This document shows positions 18,083-26,116 of a stretch of DNA of 64,000 bases, one piece after another. The stretch is from NCBI RefSeq assembly GCF_017921835.1, contig NZ_JAGEMN010000002.1:210495-274494 (forward strand). Direction: 5' to 3'. The notes under the pieces are model-generated. The model did no database searches. It had not been told where the DNA came from and saw nothing but the letters and a program-made list of their open reading frames with translations. Source of the stretch: Sporosarcina sp. 6E9. GTDB lineage: Bacteria; Bacillota; Bacilli; Bacillales_A; Planococcaceae. The position numbers and the translations under genes were made by a program. Position 1 is the stretch's first letter, and each line of letters begins with the position of its first letter.

Positions 18083-18626
18083 TGACGCCCGCCCCCTTCC
18101 GCTCATCTTCTAGCAATATTTTCTCGAGTTGTTTTAAACCCCTTGAGATCCAAGTTTTCACCGTACCCAGAGGGATTTCCAACGCTAAAGCAATTTCCGC
18201 GTACTGCAAGTCTTGGTAAAAGCGTAAATACAAAACCATTCGATAATCAGGCGACAATTGTTCCAAAGAGTCAATCATCCATTGACGTTCAAGCTGACGA
18301 TCAATAATATGATGAATCTTCCCATGTCCTTCCACGATTCTATCTGTAGAATACTCTTTTTTTGTAGAAGCTTTACGCCAATAATCCCGACAACAATTTG
18401 TCGCGATTTTATACATCCAAGGTTTAAAGGAATCAGGAATATACCCTTTTTGCCCCTGCTGATAAATCTTCATAAACGTATCCTGAACAATGTCTTCGGC
18501 TAGTTTTTCATCCTTCAGCAATCGGTACACATAGCCATACAGAGGTTTATGATACCGGAAAACAAGCGTGTCTAATGCCGTGTCATTCCCGAATGATAAT
18601 TGGCGCATATAATCTTCATCTTGCAT
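18075..18626 (-). CDS. ECF-type RNA polymerase sigma factor
   Basis: A 183-aa group IV sigma factor. Region 2 (residues 20-85) has FRYHKPLYGYVYRLL, the -10 recognition segment DEKLAEDIVQDTFMKIY and FKPWMYKIATNCCRDYWRK. Region 4 (about 120-172) has LSPDYRMVLYLRFYQDL and the HTH YAEIALALEIPLGTVKTWIS. ATG at 18626 has GGAGG seven bases upstream. It overlaps the next gene and lies between two ABC gene sets, a layout reminiscent of B. subtilis sigY-yxlCDEFG, though I would not call orthology. It may drive its own operon through the ECF-like boxes before the first gene. Confidence 0.88.
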   Translation of the reverse strand: MQDEDYMRQLSFGNDTALDTLVFRYHKPLYGYVYRLLKDEKLAEDIVQDTFMKIYQQGQKGYIPDSFKPWMYKIATNCCRDYWRKASTKKEYSTDRIVEGHGKIHHIIDRQLERQWMIDSLEQLSPDYRMVLYLRFYQDLQYAEIALALEIPLGTVKTWISRGLKQLEKILLEDERKGAGVNE

Positions 18627-18644
18627 TCCTATCCCTCCGTATTC

Positions 18645-19328
18645 TTATACCGTCTTCCGATTAAATTGTAGTATTGCGATCCCCGTTAATAAAACGCCAA
18701 TCCCCATATAAAATAATCGATTGTAAAGAATCCAATGATTTTCATTCGCGAAAAATCCAGTTTCACCCTTCACAAACGTATAAACACTACCATACTTAAT
18801 TAATATCACATTTAAATCCCCTAAAAACAGCCCACCAAATTCATAAAACATCCAAAATAGAATCCCCGCCAATAAACCACCAACTGAATGATTGGCAATG
18901 ACTGTGCCTGCAACTACTAATCCAGCAACTGCGATATAAATGGGAATTGTAAACGCCAGGCTCTGCCAAATAAAAAACCCCATGATTGAAGTCAAACTTA
19001 ATGTTACGACAATTAGTAAACCGATAAAAATAACCGTTGAAAATAGGAGCCTTTCTAAAAGAAACTTCCACCTAGCAATTGGATAAGTAATTACCTGCAT
19101 ATGAAACTTCGAATCAAAATCAATCGACAAGCACCACTGTAAAATGACCACGAACCAAATCGGTGCCGCCTCTTCATAAAAAATACTCAATAAGTCTTCA
19201 ACTGTATAGGACCCTTGATTATAAATCACTATCGCTACAATTGGAATCAGTAGCATCACACAAATTGAATATACTGATGTAAACCATAGCTTCAAAATCA
19301 GTCGAAGTCGAATCAAGCCCCCGCTCAT
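18645..19328 (-). CDS. ABC-2 type membrane protein, permease component
   Basis: A 227-aa protein with six predicted membrane helices (SICVMLLIPIVAIVIYN, FIGLLIVVTLSLTSIMGF, IYIAVAGLVVAGTVIA among them) and no soluble domain. ATG at 19328 overlaps the preceding stop in ATGA. It is the second permease-like protein after an ABC ATPase and a large permease, so it probably completes that exporter. I recognise no specific subfamily; the transport role comes from operon context. Confidence 0.7.
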   Translation of the reverse strand: MSGGLIRLRLILKLWFTSVYSICVMLLIPIVAIVIYNQGSYTVEDLLSIFYEEAAPIWFVVILQWCLSIDFDSKFHMQVITYPIARWKFLLERLLFSTVIFIGLLIVVTLSLTSIMGFFIWQSLAFTIPIYIAVAGLVVAGTVIANHSVGGLLAGILFWMFYEFGGLFLGDLNVILIKYGSVYTFVKGETGFFANENHWILYNRLFYMGIGVLLTGIAILQFNRKTV

Positions 19329-21454
19329 AAACTTGAATCTCTTTCGTATAATCGCAAAGCTTTTTCGATGTCGAATTCGGTTTTGTCTTCTAATTGGGCA
19401 TATTGGCGATACAAAAATTTAATGACATCGTTCAATTTCCCTCGTTCATCATAATTAGCCAGAGCTTCCACCAGCTCCGTCTCTTCCATCGGCGTAACCA
19501 TCGGGCTGTACCACTTCTTAAAACTGCCCTCATCTGAAATTGAACTTAAAATGGACCATTCAACTAGTTCATTCAGTAGATGTAAATCAGTGCTTCTATC
19601 CCATCTCAAATTTTCTTTCATAAGATATTCGAGTGCCTGATAGGCAATCGTCGACTCCCTCATATCCCCAAGGAAATCAGTTCCCCACACAAGAAATTCC
19701 TGACTAGGCGTATACTGCGCAAGATGGGAATGCCCATCATTTAAAATATAAATCACTTCAGGAGTGATTGGAACTTCCAACCAATCCTCAACAAACTTCC
19801 AAGTTTTTTGATATTCACGGATTGTTTCTCTAGCACCTCTTACTATTTCCGGGTGTCCAACAACTCGAATTTGGTCGACCATCGTTTCTTTTATATTTCC
19901 ACCGACTAAAGACAAACCATATTGAGAAGTTCCTTGATAGAGGCCAGCTTCAACATTTGGAATTGATAAAGAAAGCGGAATTTCATGATTCTCATTTATA
20001 ATTTCTACAGTGAATTCTGTAGGAAAACCCTCTACAAGTCTTCCATTCCTTTGTTCAAATTGCACAAAGCGCTTATCATGCTCATGCGCAATCACCAATT
20101 GCCGTTCTCCAATAAGTGGATACCAGCCCGCTTCTTTCGGAAGGTACACTCTATTGTTTTGAATAAATGAATGTTCAATGTAGCCATCGTCACGGTATTG
20201 CAGTATGTTCCCGTGATAATTTAAACTTAAATTGAATTCATCGCCTGGTTCAAGCAATTTTTCATGATGTACAGTAACCAAATCCCCTTCACGTGAACAT
20301 GTAACTTCTGCAAATTCACTACTGCAGTTTGACACTTCAAGTTCATGATACAAAGTCAGGTAGACCTCATTTGTTGGTTCATCGCCATTATGCTTGATAG
20401 TCAAATTGCTCTTCACATCGATTTGATTATCAGGTTGTAGTTGAATAGCTAAATCAGTACGCTTCATTGAAAATTCATATTTCGTATGATCAAGATAGGC
20501 ATCATAATAGGAATTCGCCCACTTCCAATAATCTTCTTCATCCCCTTCAAACTCTTTCGCATACTTCTGGCCAGTGGTGATAAACTGTTCCAACGCTTGA
20601 TTGTATTGCCCATAGCGAATACCGCCTAACAGAAGTGTCGGAATCACAAGGATTATTATTAAAATAGGAACGACCTTTTTTTCCTTCTGTATCCTCCGGT
20701 TTGAACGGAAGATCAATAATGTCAAAAGAATTAGGATAACTCCAAAAAGTAAAACGACGGCTTGATGCAATATCGCACTTCCAAACACCCGATCAATTCC
20801 CCAAATTCCTTCATAAGGCGACTCGATAAACATATAGTCAAACGGTGTCAATAAGTGTAACCTTGGATTATCAAACGTTAAAGCAACGCCAGTATAATCA
20901 AAAGGTAGCCCCAAAGAGAGGACTAAAATAGCTGGAATAGCGAGATAAGCAAACATGTTTTTCATGAAGATTCCAAATAAAAAACCAAATGAAATCAATA
21001 AAAAGAATGCACCTTCCATTTGAACAAATAAATAGAAGACATTTTTAGCTAAATCACCGACTGCCATCTTTCCACTCAAAAACCAACCCGCTTGAATAAG
21101 TATGGTGATGAGTGTAATAGAAAGACCATACAATTGCGCAACCAACCATTTCCCCAATATCCATTCGACATTTTTCACCTGATAAGTTGCGACTAAATGT
21201 TCAAATTCACTTTCCCGATCTTTCCCCGCCATATAAACAGCTAGTAAGCCTATGATTAATAAATTCAACATGGTCATCCAGATAAATCCACTATAAAATG
21301 CTGCTGCTCGCTCCCTAAAATGCAACCCTTGAATTTCATAAGAAACTACGATGTATCCCCAACCCAATAAATTTACAATCAAAGGTAGGGCGATAAATTT
21401 ATTACGGAGTAGCAGCAATAATTCAGTGCAGAAAATCGTTTTTAACACACTCAT
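19325..21454 (-). CDS. Large ABC-2 permease with extracytoplasmic M1-peptidase-like domain
   Basis: A 709-aa protein. Residues 1-260 hold six membrane helices of an ABC-2 permease (KDRESEFEHLVATYQVKNVEW is a typical cytoplasmic loop, with helices either side). A further helix near 265-280 precedes a 420-residue outer domain that starts with a beta-rich DVKSNLTIKHNGDEPTNEV module like the N-terminal domain of M1 aminopeptidases. The later part follows the M1 scaffold but shows no HEXXH zinc motif, so it is probably not a peptidase. ATG at 21454 overlaps the ATPase stop in ATGA. Likely role: exporter of unknown substrate with a sensing or binding domain. Confidence 0.75.
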   Translation of the reverse strand: MSVLKTIFCTELLLLLRNKFIALPLIVNLLGWGYIVVSYEIQGLHFRERAAAFYSGFIWMTMLNLLIIGLLAVYMAGKDRESEFEHLVATYQVKNVEWILGKWLVAQLYGLSITLITILIQAGWFLSGKMAVGDLAKNVFYLFVQMEGAFFLLISFGFLFGIFMKNMFAYLAIPAILVLSLGLPFDYTGVALTFDNPRLHLLTPFDYMFIESPYEGIWGIDRVFGSAILHQAVVLLFGVILILLTLLIFRSNRRIQKEKKVVPILIIILVIPTLLLGGIRYGQYNQALEQFITTGQKYAKEFEGDEEDYWKWANSYYDAYLDHTKYEFSMKRTDLAIQLQPDNQIDVKSNLTIKHNGDEPTNEVYLTLYHELEVSNCSSEFAEVTCSREGDLVTVHHEKLLEPGDEFNLSLNYHGNILQYRDDGYIEHSFIQNNRVYLPKEAGWYPLIGERQLVIAHEHDKRFVQFEQRNGRLVEGFPTEFTVEIINENHEIPLSLSIPNVEAGLYQGTSQYGLSLVGGNIKETMVDQIRVVGHPEIVRGARETIREYQKTWKFVEDWLEVPITPEVIYILNDGHSHLAQYTPSQEFLVWGTDFLGDMRESTIAYQALEYLMKENLRWDRSTDLHLLNELVEWSILSSISDEGSFKKWYSPMVTPMEETELVEALANYDERGKLNDVIKFLYRQYAQLEDKTEFDIEKALRLYERDSSL

Positions 21455-22326
21455 TTATTCACCCCATTAATAACCGCCATATACCCATCTTCAATCGTCG
21501 GCTGCACCGCTACGGCATGCTCATTCGGCGAGGTTTCTGCAATTATCCTAAAAACAACATTACTTTTTTCCCTTCGACTTGAAATAATGGCGTATTCTTT
21601 TTCCACAATGTCGTAGTCGGAATAAGGCACGGATAACTCCCAAACATAGTTTACAGCTTGGGTCGCTAGTGATTCGGTCGTACCATGAAAAAGCACTTCC
21701 CCATTATTCAACACAGCAACTTTTTCACAGCTCGATTCAATATCGCTAATAATATGAGTGGATAAAATAATGGTATGATTTTTACTCAATTTTTCAATGA
21801 CATTACGAAATCGAATACGCTCGGATGGATCTAGTCCCGCAGTCGGTTCGTCAAGAATGATTAATTTGGGATTGCCCAACAATGCTTGCGCAATGCCAAG
21901 ACGCCGTTTCATGCCGCCTGAATAGCTTTTGATTTTCTTATTCGCATGCAGTTGAAGATTCACCTCATCCAAAAGCCGTTCGACTTGTTCGGCTCGTTCT
22001 TTTTTATCAATAACACCTTTCATCGACCCAACATAATGTAAAAATTCTTTACCGGTAAATTGCCCTGGCGCATGGAAATGTTGCGGTAAATAACCAAGCA
22101 ATTCCCGAACTTTGTCTCCTTCTTTTAAAAGGTTTTGATCATATATCGTTACGTCTCCATCTTCCCAAGGTAGAATCGTACTCAGCACTTTCATTAAAGT
22201 GGTCTTCCCTGCACCATTCGGTCCCAGTAACCCAAATAACCCTGTATCAATTTCAAGATGAACATCTTTTAATACTTGAGTTTTACGGTAAGATTTATTT
22301 AATCCTTCTATTTTTATCGTAGGCAT
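21451..22326 (-). CDS. ABC transporter ATP-binding protein, first gene of sigma/ABC operon
   Basis: A 291-aa CcmA/DRA-type ATPase: Walker A GPNGAGKTTL near residue 38, Q-loop GYLPQHFHAP, signature YSGGMKRRLGIAQ, Walker B LIILDEPTAGLDP and STHIISD. The last 75 residues form the C-terminal extension common in drug and lantibiotic exporters. ATG at 22326 with GGGGGAGAG upstream; a 30-codon longer frame has no better site. It starts the tightly overlapping operon with the permeases and the ECF sigma gene. Confidence 0.88.
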   Translation of the reverse strand: MPTIKIEGLNKSYRKTQVLKDVHLEIDTGLFGLLGPNGAGKTTLMKVLSTILPWEDGDVTIYDQNLLKEGDKVRELLGYLPQHFHAPGQFTGKEFLHYVGSMKGVIDKKERAEQVERLLDEVNLQLHANKKIKSYSGGMKRRLGIAQALLGNPKLIILDEPTAGLDPSERIRFRNVIEKLSKNHTIILSTHIISDIESSCEKVAVLNNGEVLFHGTTESLATQAVNYVWELSVPYSDYDIVEKEYAIISSRREKSNVVFRIIAETSPNEHAVAVQPTIEDGYMAVINGVNK

Positions 22327-22361
22327 AGAACTCTCTCCCCCAAATACATTTCTATTGCTTA

Positions 22362-22388
22362 CACGGATAGACGACGTGGGATGTTTCA
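22362..22388 (-). promoter_or_regulatory. Candidate ECF-type promoter of sigma/ABC operon
   Basis: On the minus strand TGAAAC (22383-22388), a 17-base spacer, then CGTG (22362-22365), 36 bases before the first gene. This is close to the ECF consensus TGAAAC-N16/17-CGTC, differing in the last -10 base. If real, the sigma factor in this operon may activate itself. Confidence 0.4.
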
Positions 22389-22582
22389 CAACATAAACTT
22401 TAAACTTTATTTCCACCGTTCAAAGTAGCCGGAATAGAATATTAGTTATACTACTTTAAAAGGGGTTTTCTTCATGGGGATGTTAAATCTAATTCTTTCA
22501 ACTAGAGTAGACGGCGTTTACACACTAGAGAATAAAAAACTAACATATTGATAAACAAAAAAGAGCCGTTTAATTAGCACCT

Positions 22583-22626
22583 AAAAAAAGGTTAAGGAAA
22601 TTGTCATTATTTCCTCAACCTTTTTT
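22583..22626. terminator. Terminator, both directions plausible
   Basis: AAAGGTTaAGGAAAT (within 22587-22601) pairs with ATTTCCTcAACCTTT (from 22609) around a seven-base loop, with one mismatch and A/T-runs at both sides. It lies downstream of proS and upstream of the sigma/ABC operon. Confidence 0.75.
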
Positions 22627-22660
22627 ACTACTCTTTATTTCATATGAAATCTCTAGAAAA

Positions 22661-22793
22661 TTGCCAGAAAAGGCGAGACTCCTACGGGAATAGCGTCGAC
22701 CGAAGGCCCCGCAGGAGCTTGCGACGAGGAGACTGAGGCGATGCCCGTGGAAAGCGAGCCGTTCTGGCGATTTTCGTTTTTTTGAGACAGCCC
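22661..22793. repeat. Foldable intergenic repeat element, copy A
   Basis: A GC-rich island in AT-rich intergenic DNA. Outer arms GCCAGAA (22663-22669) and TTCTGGC (22762-22768) enclose inner arms CTCCTACGGG (22679-22688) and CCCCGCAGGAG (22707-22717). It ends TTTTTTTGAGACAGCCCC. A diverged second copy at 57948-58056 shares both borders. Elements of this pattern (GCGAGACTCC, then GAAAGCGAGC) recur between genes in Bacillaceae and Planococcaceae from memory. It may act as RNA structure or terminator after proS. Confidence 0.75.
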
Positions 22794-22810
22794 CACTTTT
22801 ATAATCATCA

Positions 22811-24250
22811 TTAATAAGCTCTGGCAAACCAAACAGTATGCTTCGACTCTTTCTCACAATTAATGCAAGTCGATTTAGTCGTCGGTGGATTAAACGGGAT
22901 ATTACGTGTTGTAAATTTCGTTTCTTCTTTTACTTGTTCTTCACACGCATCTTTCCCGCACCAACCAGCAAGCACCCATCCAGGGATTTCTCCATTTTCC
23001 GCAGACTCAGCAATATGTTTCGCTAATTGTTCGAGTGAATCGACATGCGTATGGGAATGTTTTTCACGGAATGCGCGTGCCTTTTCAAGTAAACGAGTTT
23101 GCATCGTATTTAATGCACATTCAACGTAATCCGCTATTGTTGAAAGCGGGGCAGCAACTTTCTCTTCTTCATCACGTGCTTTAATCAGTGCTTCGCTTTT
23201 CGCTAAATCACGTGGCCCTAATTCGACTCGAATCGGAACACCTTTCAACTCCCATTCATTGAATTTGTAGCCTGGTGATTGATCGGAATCATCTAGGCGT
23301 ACGCGAATTCCTCGGCCTTTTAATTCTACAAAAACTTCATCTAATTTTTCCATGATTTCAGGGTTTTTCTTCCACGGTCCAACTGGTATTAAAACCACTT
23401 GTGTCGGCGCAATCCGTGGTGGTAAGACAAGACCTTGTTCGTCACCATGTGTCATAATGACCGAACCGATTAAACGGGTCGACGTCCCCCAAGAAGTTGT
23501 ATGAACGAATTCATGCTTATTCTCTTTCGTTAAATATTTAATATCAAAGGCCTCGGCAAATTTCGTCCCCAAATAATGCGAAGTGCCCGCTTGAACTGCT
23601 TTCCCGTCCTTCATCATCGCTTCAATCGAATATGTATCAACCGCACCCGCAAAACGTTCGGAAGGGGTTTTTTGTCCATCGTAAACCGGTACTGCCAGTA
23701 GCTCCTCCACCACTTCTTTATAAATGTTCAGCATTTGCATCGTTTCCGCGCGAGCTTCTTCCTCATCTACATGCGCGGTATGTCCTTCCTGCCATAAAAA
23801 CTCAGAAGTGCGAATGAAAGGAAGTGTTTTCTTCTCCCAGCGGAAGACGTTCGCCCATTGATTAATTAGGACGGGTAGGTCACGATAGCTTTTGATCCAA
23901 TCTGAATACAGATAGCCAATCATTGTTTCAGATGTTGGTCGAAGTGCCAATCGTTCCTCCAACTTCTCCCCGGCTGCCTCAGTCACCCAAGGAAGCTCTG
24001 GTGAGAAACCTTCGATATGATCCTTTTCTTTTTCAAAAAAGGACTCCGGTATTAACATCGGAAAATACGCATTACGATGCCCCGTTTCTTTAAAGCGTCG
24101 GTCCATTTCGGCCTGAATATGTTCCCATATTTCATAGCCGTCCGGTTTAAAAGCAATACACCCGCGAACTGGCGTGTAATCCATTAAGTCCGCTTTTTGA
24201 ATCGTATCGATATACCACTTTGAAAAATCATTTTTCTGTAGATTGGTCAT
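22811..24250 (-). CDS. proS: Prolyl-tRNA synthetase, short (archaeal/eukaryotic-type) form
   Basis: A 479-aa class II synthetase without the INS editing insertion of the standard bacterial enzyme; it is the ProS type 3 form. Motif 2 is visible in NVFRWEKKTLPFIRTSEFLW and motif 3 near MTHGDEQGLVLPPRIAP. The C-terminal domain has zinc-type cysteines (WCGKDACEE and STCINCEKES) and ends in the aromatic-rich HTVWFARAY. It charges tRNA-Pro in the cytosol. ATG at 24250 has AAGGAGGGG upstream. It is preceded by a proline T-box. Many Bacillota carry a standard ProS too; this could be an additional starvation-inducible copy, which the window cannot settle. Confidence 0.93.
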   Translation of the reverse strand: MTNLQKNDFSKWYIDTIQKADLMDYTPVRGCIAFKPDGYEIWEHIQAEMDRRFKETGHRNAYFPMLIPESFFEKEKDHIEGFSPELPWVTEAAGEKLEERLALRPTSETMIGYLYSDWIKSYRDLPVLINQWANVFRWEKKTLPFIRTSEFLWQEGHTAHVDEEEARAETMQMLNIYKEVVEELLAVPVYDGQKTPSERFAGAVDTYSIEAMMKDGKAVQAGTSHYLGTKFAEAFDIKYLTKENKHEFVHTTSWGTSTRLIGSVIMTHGDEQGLVLPPRIAPTQVVLIPVGPWKKNPEIMEKLDEVFVELKGRGIRVRLDDSDQSPGYKFNEWELKGVPIRVELGPRDLAKSEALIKARDEEEKVAAPLSTIADYVECALNTMQTRLLEKARAFREKHSHTHVDSLEQLAKHIAESAENGEIPGWVLAGWCGKDACEEQVKEETKFTTRNIPFNPPTTKSTCINCEKESKHTVWFARAY

Positions 24251-24264
24251 AGAATTCCCCTCCT

Positions 24265-24505
24265 TAAATAATAAAAAGCACAAAGTTGTCCTAATGAAAG
24301 GACGTCTTTGTGCTGGATAGACGTGGTACCACCTTAGTTTAGCTTAACGTTAAAGCCCTCTAAACGTTTGGTAACGAAAACGAATCGGTTATGTTGGCAT
24401 AACATCTCAGTGGTAGGTTTCGATAAGATTCGGTGATATAGCTCTCATCTTTCGCTATACTTTCTGTTTCACATTTCTTATTTACTTGGCCACTTCTAAG
24501 ATTTT
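24265..24505 (-). ncRNA. Proline T-box riboswitch leader of proS
   Basis: On the minus strand the leader contains the T-box AAGGTGGTACCACG (about 24321-24334). A terminator hairpin GCACAAAG/CTTTGTGC follows, with a T-run just before the proS ribosome site. Stem I closes with GTGG and CCAC plus ATAAGA and TCTTAT, leaving an internal loop with AGTA on the 5' side and CGAAACCTA on the 3' side. The CCT at 24415-24417 (complement) occupies the specifier position and is a proline codon. Uncharged tRNA-Pro would stabilise the antiterminator and allow proS transcription. Confidence 0.9.
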
Positions 24506-24510
24506 CCACA

Positions 24511-24516
24511 ATTATA
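24511..24516 (-). promoter_or_regulatory. -10 box of T-box leader transcript
   Basis: TATAAT on the minus strand lies just upstream of stem I of the leader. The -35 is poor (TTAGCA 18 bases upstream). Confidence 0.45.
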
Positions 24517-24536
24517 ACAACTCTTCGATTCAATTG

Positions 24537-25037
24537 CTAACTTGAGGTATGAAGCGGCGGTGGAATAATCCATCCCTTTTCCTTATTCATGCGCAATAAT
24601 TTTGCGCCAAACATGATTTTATCCTTCAGATATTTAGCGAACATCGCAGCAATATCTTCTCTTAGGCACTGCCCCATTACCTGACAAATCGACACCATTC
24701 CTTGCCCGACATTTATCGATATAGCGCCACTAATTTCTGGATCCATAAATCTTGCGCCAACTGGAATGTCTTCTGCATTGGCTTTTGCTCGACCAGGTAA
24801 TGCGGGAGGAGGCGTAATTCCGTTCTCTTGTAAAACACCTTCAAGCTCTTTAACTTCTGATTTCATCGTTTCAATTGCTTCTTCCAGAAGTTTTATTAGA
24901 TCTTTATCCGCTGCGTGGTTAACGAATGCTTCATAACCGCTGATTAAACCATTACTTGCCCCAATATATGCCCATACGCCAATCACTTCGCCGTAATGCA
25001 TTGGATCCTTTTTCGGATTTCCATCCATAATGCCCAT
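24537..25037 (-). CDS. DUF3231 family protein (half-length)
   Basis: A 166-aa helical protein ending KEKGWIIPPPLH, the end signature of DUF3231 proteins, which are ferritin-like bundles found in spore formers. Typical members have two repeats of about 170 residues; this one has one. ATG at 25037 is chosen because AGGAGG lies ten bases upstream, while the ATG three codons earlier is only a base or so from it. Function unknown. A SigG/SigF-like promoter pattern upstream suggests forespore expression. It has no predicted partner in the adjacent genes. Confidence 0.75.
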   Translation of the reverse strand: MGIMDGNPKKDPMHYGEVIGVWAYIGASNGLISGYEAFVNHAADKDLIKLLEEAIETMKSEVKELEGVLQENGITPPPALPGRAKANAEDIPVGARFMDPEISGAISINVGQGMVSICQVMGQCLREDIAAMFAKYLKDKIMFGAKLLRMNKEKGWIIPPPLHTSS

Positions 25038-25082
25038 AACTAACATTCCTCCTGTTGATATTTTGCAAAGTTCTATCGTTAA

Positions 25083-25112
25083 GAGTATGGACGATTAAGG
25101 TTTCATTATGCA
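25083..25112 (-). promoter_or_regulatory. Candidate forespore (SigG/SigF-like) promoter
   Basis: On the minus strand TGCATA (25107-25112), 17 bases, then CATACTC (25083-25089). This is close to the SigG consensus TGAATA-N17/18-CATACTA and lies 46 bases before the DUF3231 gene, whose family is linked to spores. Confidence 0.4.
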
Positions 25113-25173
25113 GTGTTTGACTAAATTTTTTCTGAATGACAAAACTTGAAATGAATTTAACGGTATTAAAAAA

Positions 25174-25215
25174 GCTGTCAAGAAAGTCAGTAAAATACTG
25201 ATTATCTATGACAGC
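25174..25215 (-). terminator. Terminator of cyclase-family gene
   Basis: On the minus strand GCTGTCA and TGACAGC arms enclose a nested CAGTA/TACTG stem, followed by TTTTTT; it lies 19 bases after the stop at 25235. Confidence 0.75.
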
Positions 25216-25234
25216 CTCTATTTACTTGCTTAGA

Positions 25235-25852
25235 TTATTTTAACCCTTCAAACAATAACACTCTTGCAGGCGATCCATCTGTACCCGTTAATTTAAGTGG
25301 TGCTGCAACCATGAAGTACTCTCCTTGCTCAACTTCCTTCAAACGAAGTCCTTCAATAATAATGATTTTTTCTGCAAATAATGTTTTATGCGTAGGATGG
25401 CCCTCTTGATCCCGTTCGATACCGAGTGTGTCGATTCCAACACCTCTAACACCTAATTCAGCAAGATACTCTGCGCCGTCTTTAGCAAGATAAATAAATT
25501 TAAAGTTAAAAGCATCTTCATATGAGTTTTTCGTTTTCAAAAAGACAAAGTCGCCTTTTTGAATATCAAATTGTTCTAAGTCCTTTTTCGTTATGCCGTC
25601 TTCAACTTTTGTTAAATCGAATAGTTTACATTGACCTACTAGATCATCCATTGGAACAGATTCAAACGTGTCACCATCTACAACCATGTGGCGCGGCGCA
25701 TCAATATGCGTTCCCGTATGTACATCTAACTCCACCCGTGTTTCAGTGACGTAACCATTCGTTACTGTATTAAATTTCGGTTGTTTTTTGGGGTTATCCT
25801 TATAAACTGTCATGCCTTCGTAAACTGTTCCTGTGACATCATACATTTTCAT
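25235..25852 (-). CDS. Cyclase family protein (kynurenine formamidase-like metal hydrolase)
   Basis: A 205-aa enzyme of the cyclase/KynB superfamily. The metal-binding motif HTGTHIDAPRH lies at residues about 45-55, with a later GVRGVGIDTLGIE strand and HKTLFAEKIIIIEGL typical of the fold. Family members hydrolyse amide or ester bonds (formylkynurenine, isatin) using Mn or Zn. There are no kynurenine genes nearby, so the substrate is unknown. ATG at 25852 is chosen as MKMYDVTG begins the fold; no strong ribosome site is visible and ATG at 25846 is also possible. Confidence 0.8.
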   Translation of the reverse strand: MKMYDVTGTVYEGMTVYKDNPKKQPKFNTVTNGYVTETRVELDVHTGTHIDAPRHMVVDGDTFESVPMDDLVGQCKLFDLTKVEDGITKKDLEQFDIQKGDFVFLKTKNSYEDAFNFKFIYLAKDGAEYLAELGVRGVGIDTLGIERDQEGHPTHKTLFAEKIIIIEGLRLKEVEQGEYFMVAAPLKLTGTDGSPARVLLFEGLK

Positions 25853-26028
25853 ATTATCATCCCATTCATTAAGTATTAAATATATGCTTATACACACTAT
25901 GTTCGCATGTTAGCTGTGTTTTTGTCTAGTATAGCTACTTTAGTTGAAAGCTAATTGTTCGAAAAGATGATTTTTTCATCCTTTGAAATTAATTACTTTT
26001 TACAAATTAGTCATCATTTCTTTTTCAT

Positions 26029-26080
26029 TATGCCAGACAATAGTATACTAAGGGTTATCCTTATTATTATACCTGGCATA
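26029..26080. repeat. Inverted repeat upstream of zwf
   Basis: TATGCCAG (26029-26036) and CTGGCATA (26073-26080) are perfect inverted arms 36 bases apart; between them lies the 10-bp palindrome TAGTATACTA (26041-26050). It could be a regulator site or mRNA fold controlling zwf. Confidence 0.5.
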
Positions 26081-26116
26081 AAAATACTGAATGTAAAAAA
26101 TAGGAGCGAATTAAAG

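Noticed and set aside
22474..22551. 25-codon plus-strand frame with AGGGG eight bases upstream
   Set aside because: Too short and isolated to support; peptide has no recognisable features and no promoter is clear.
25955..26116. Upstream extension of zwf
   Set aside because: Would add 54 hydrophobic residues unlike the family; the ATG at 26117 has the ribosome site.
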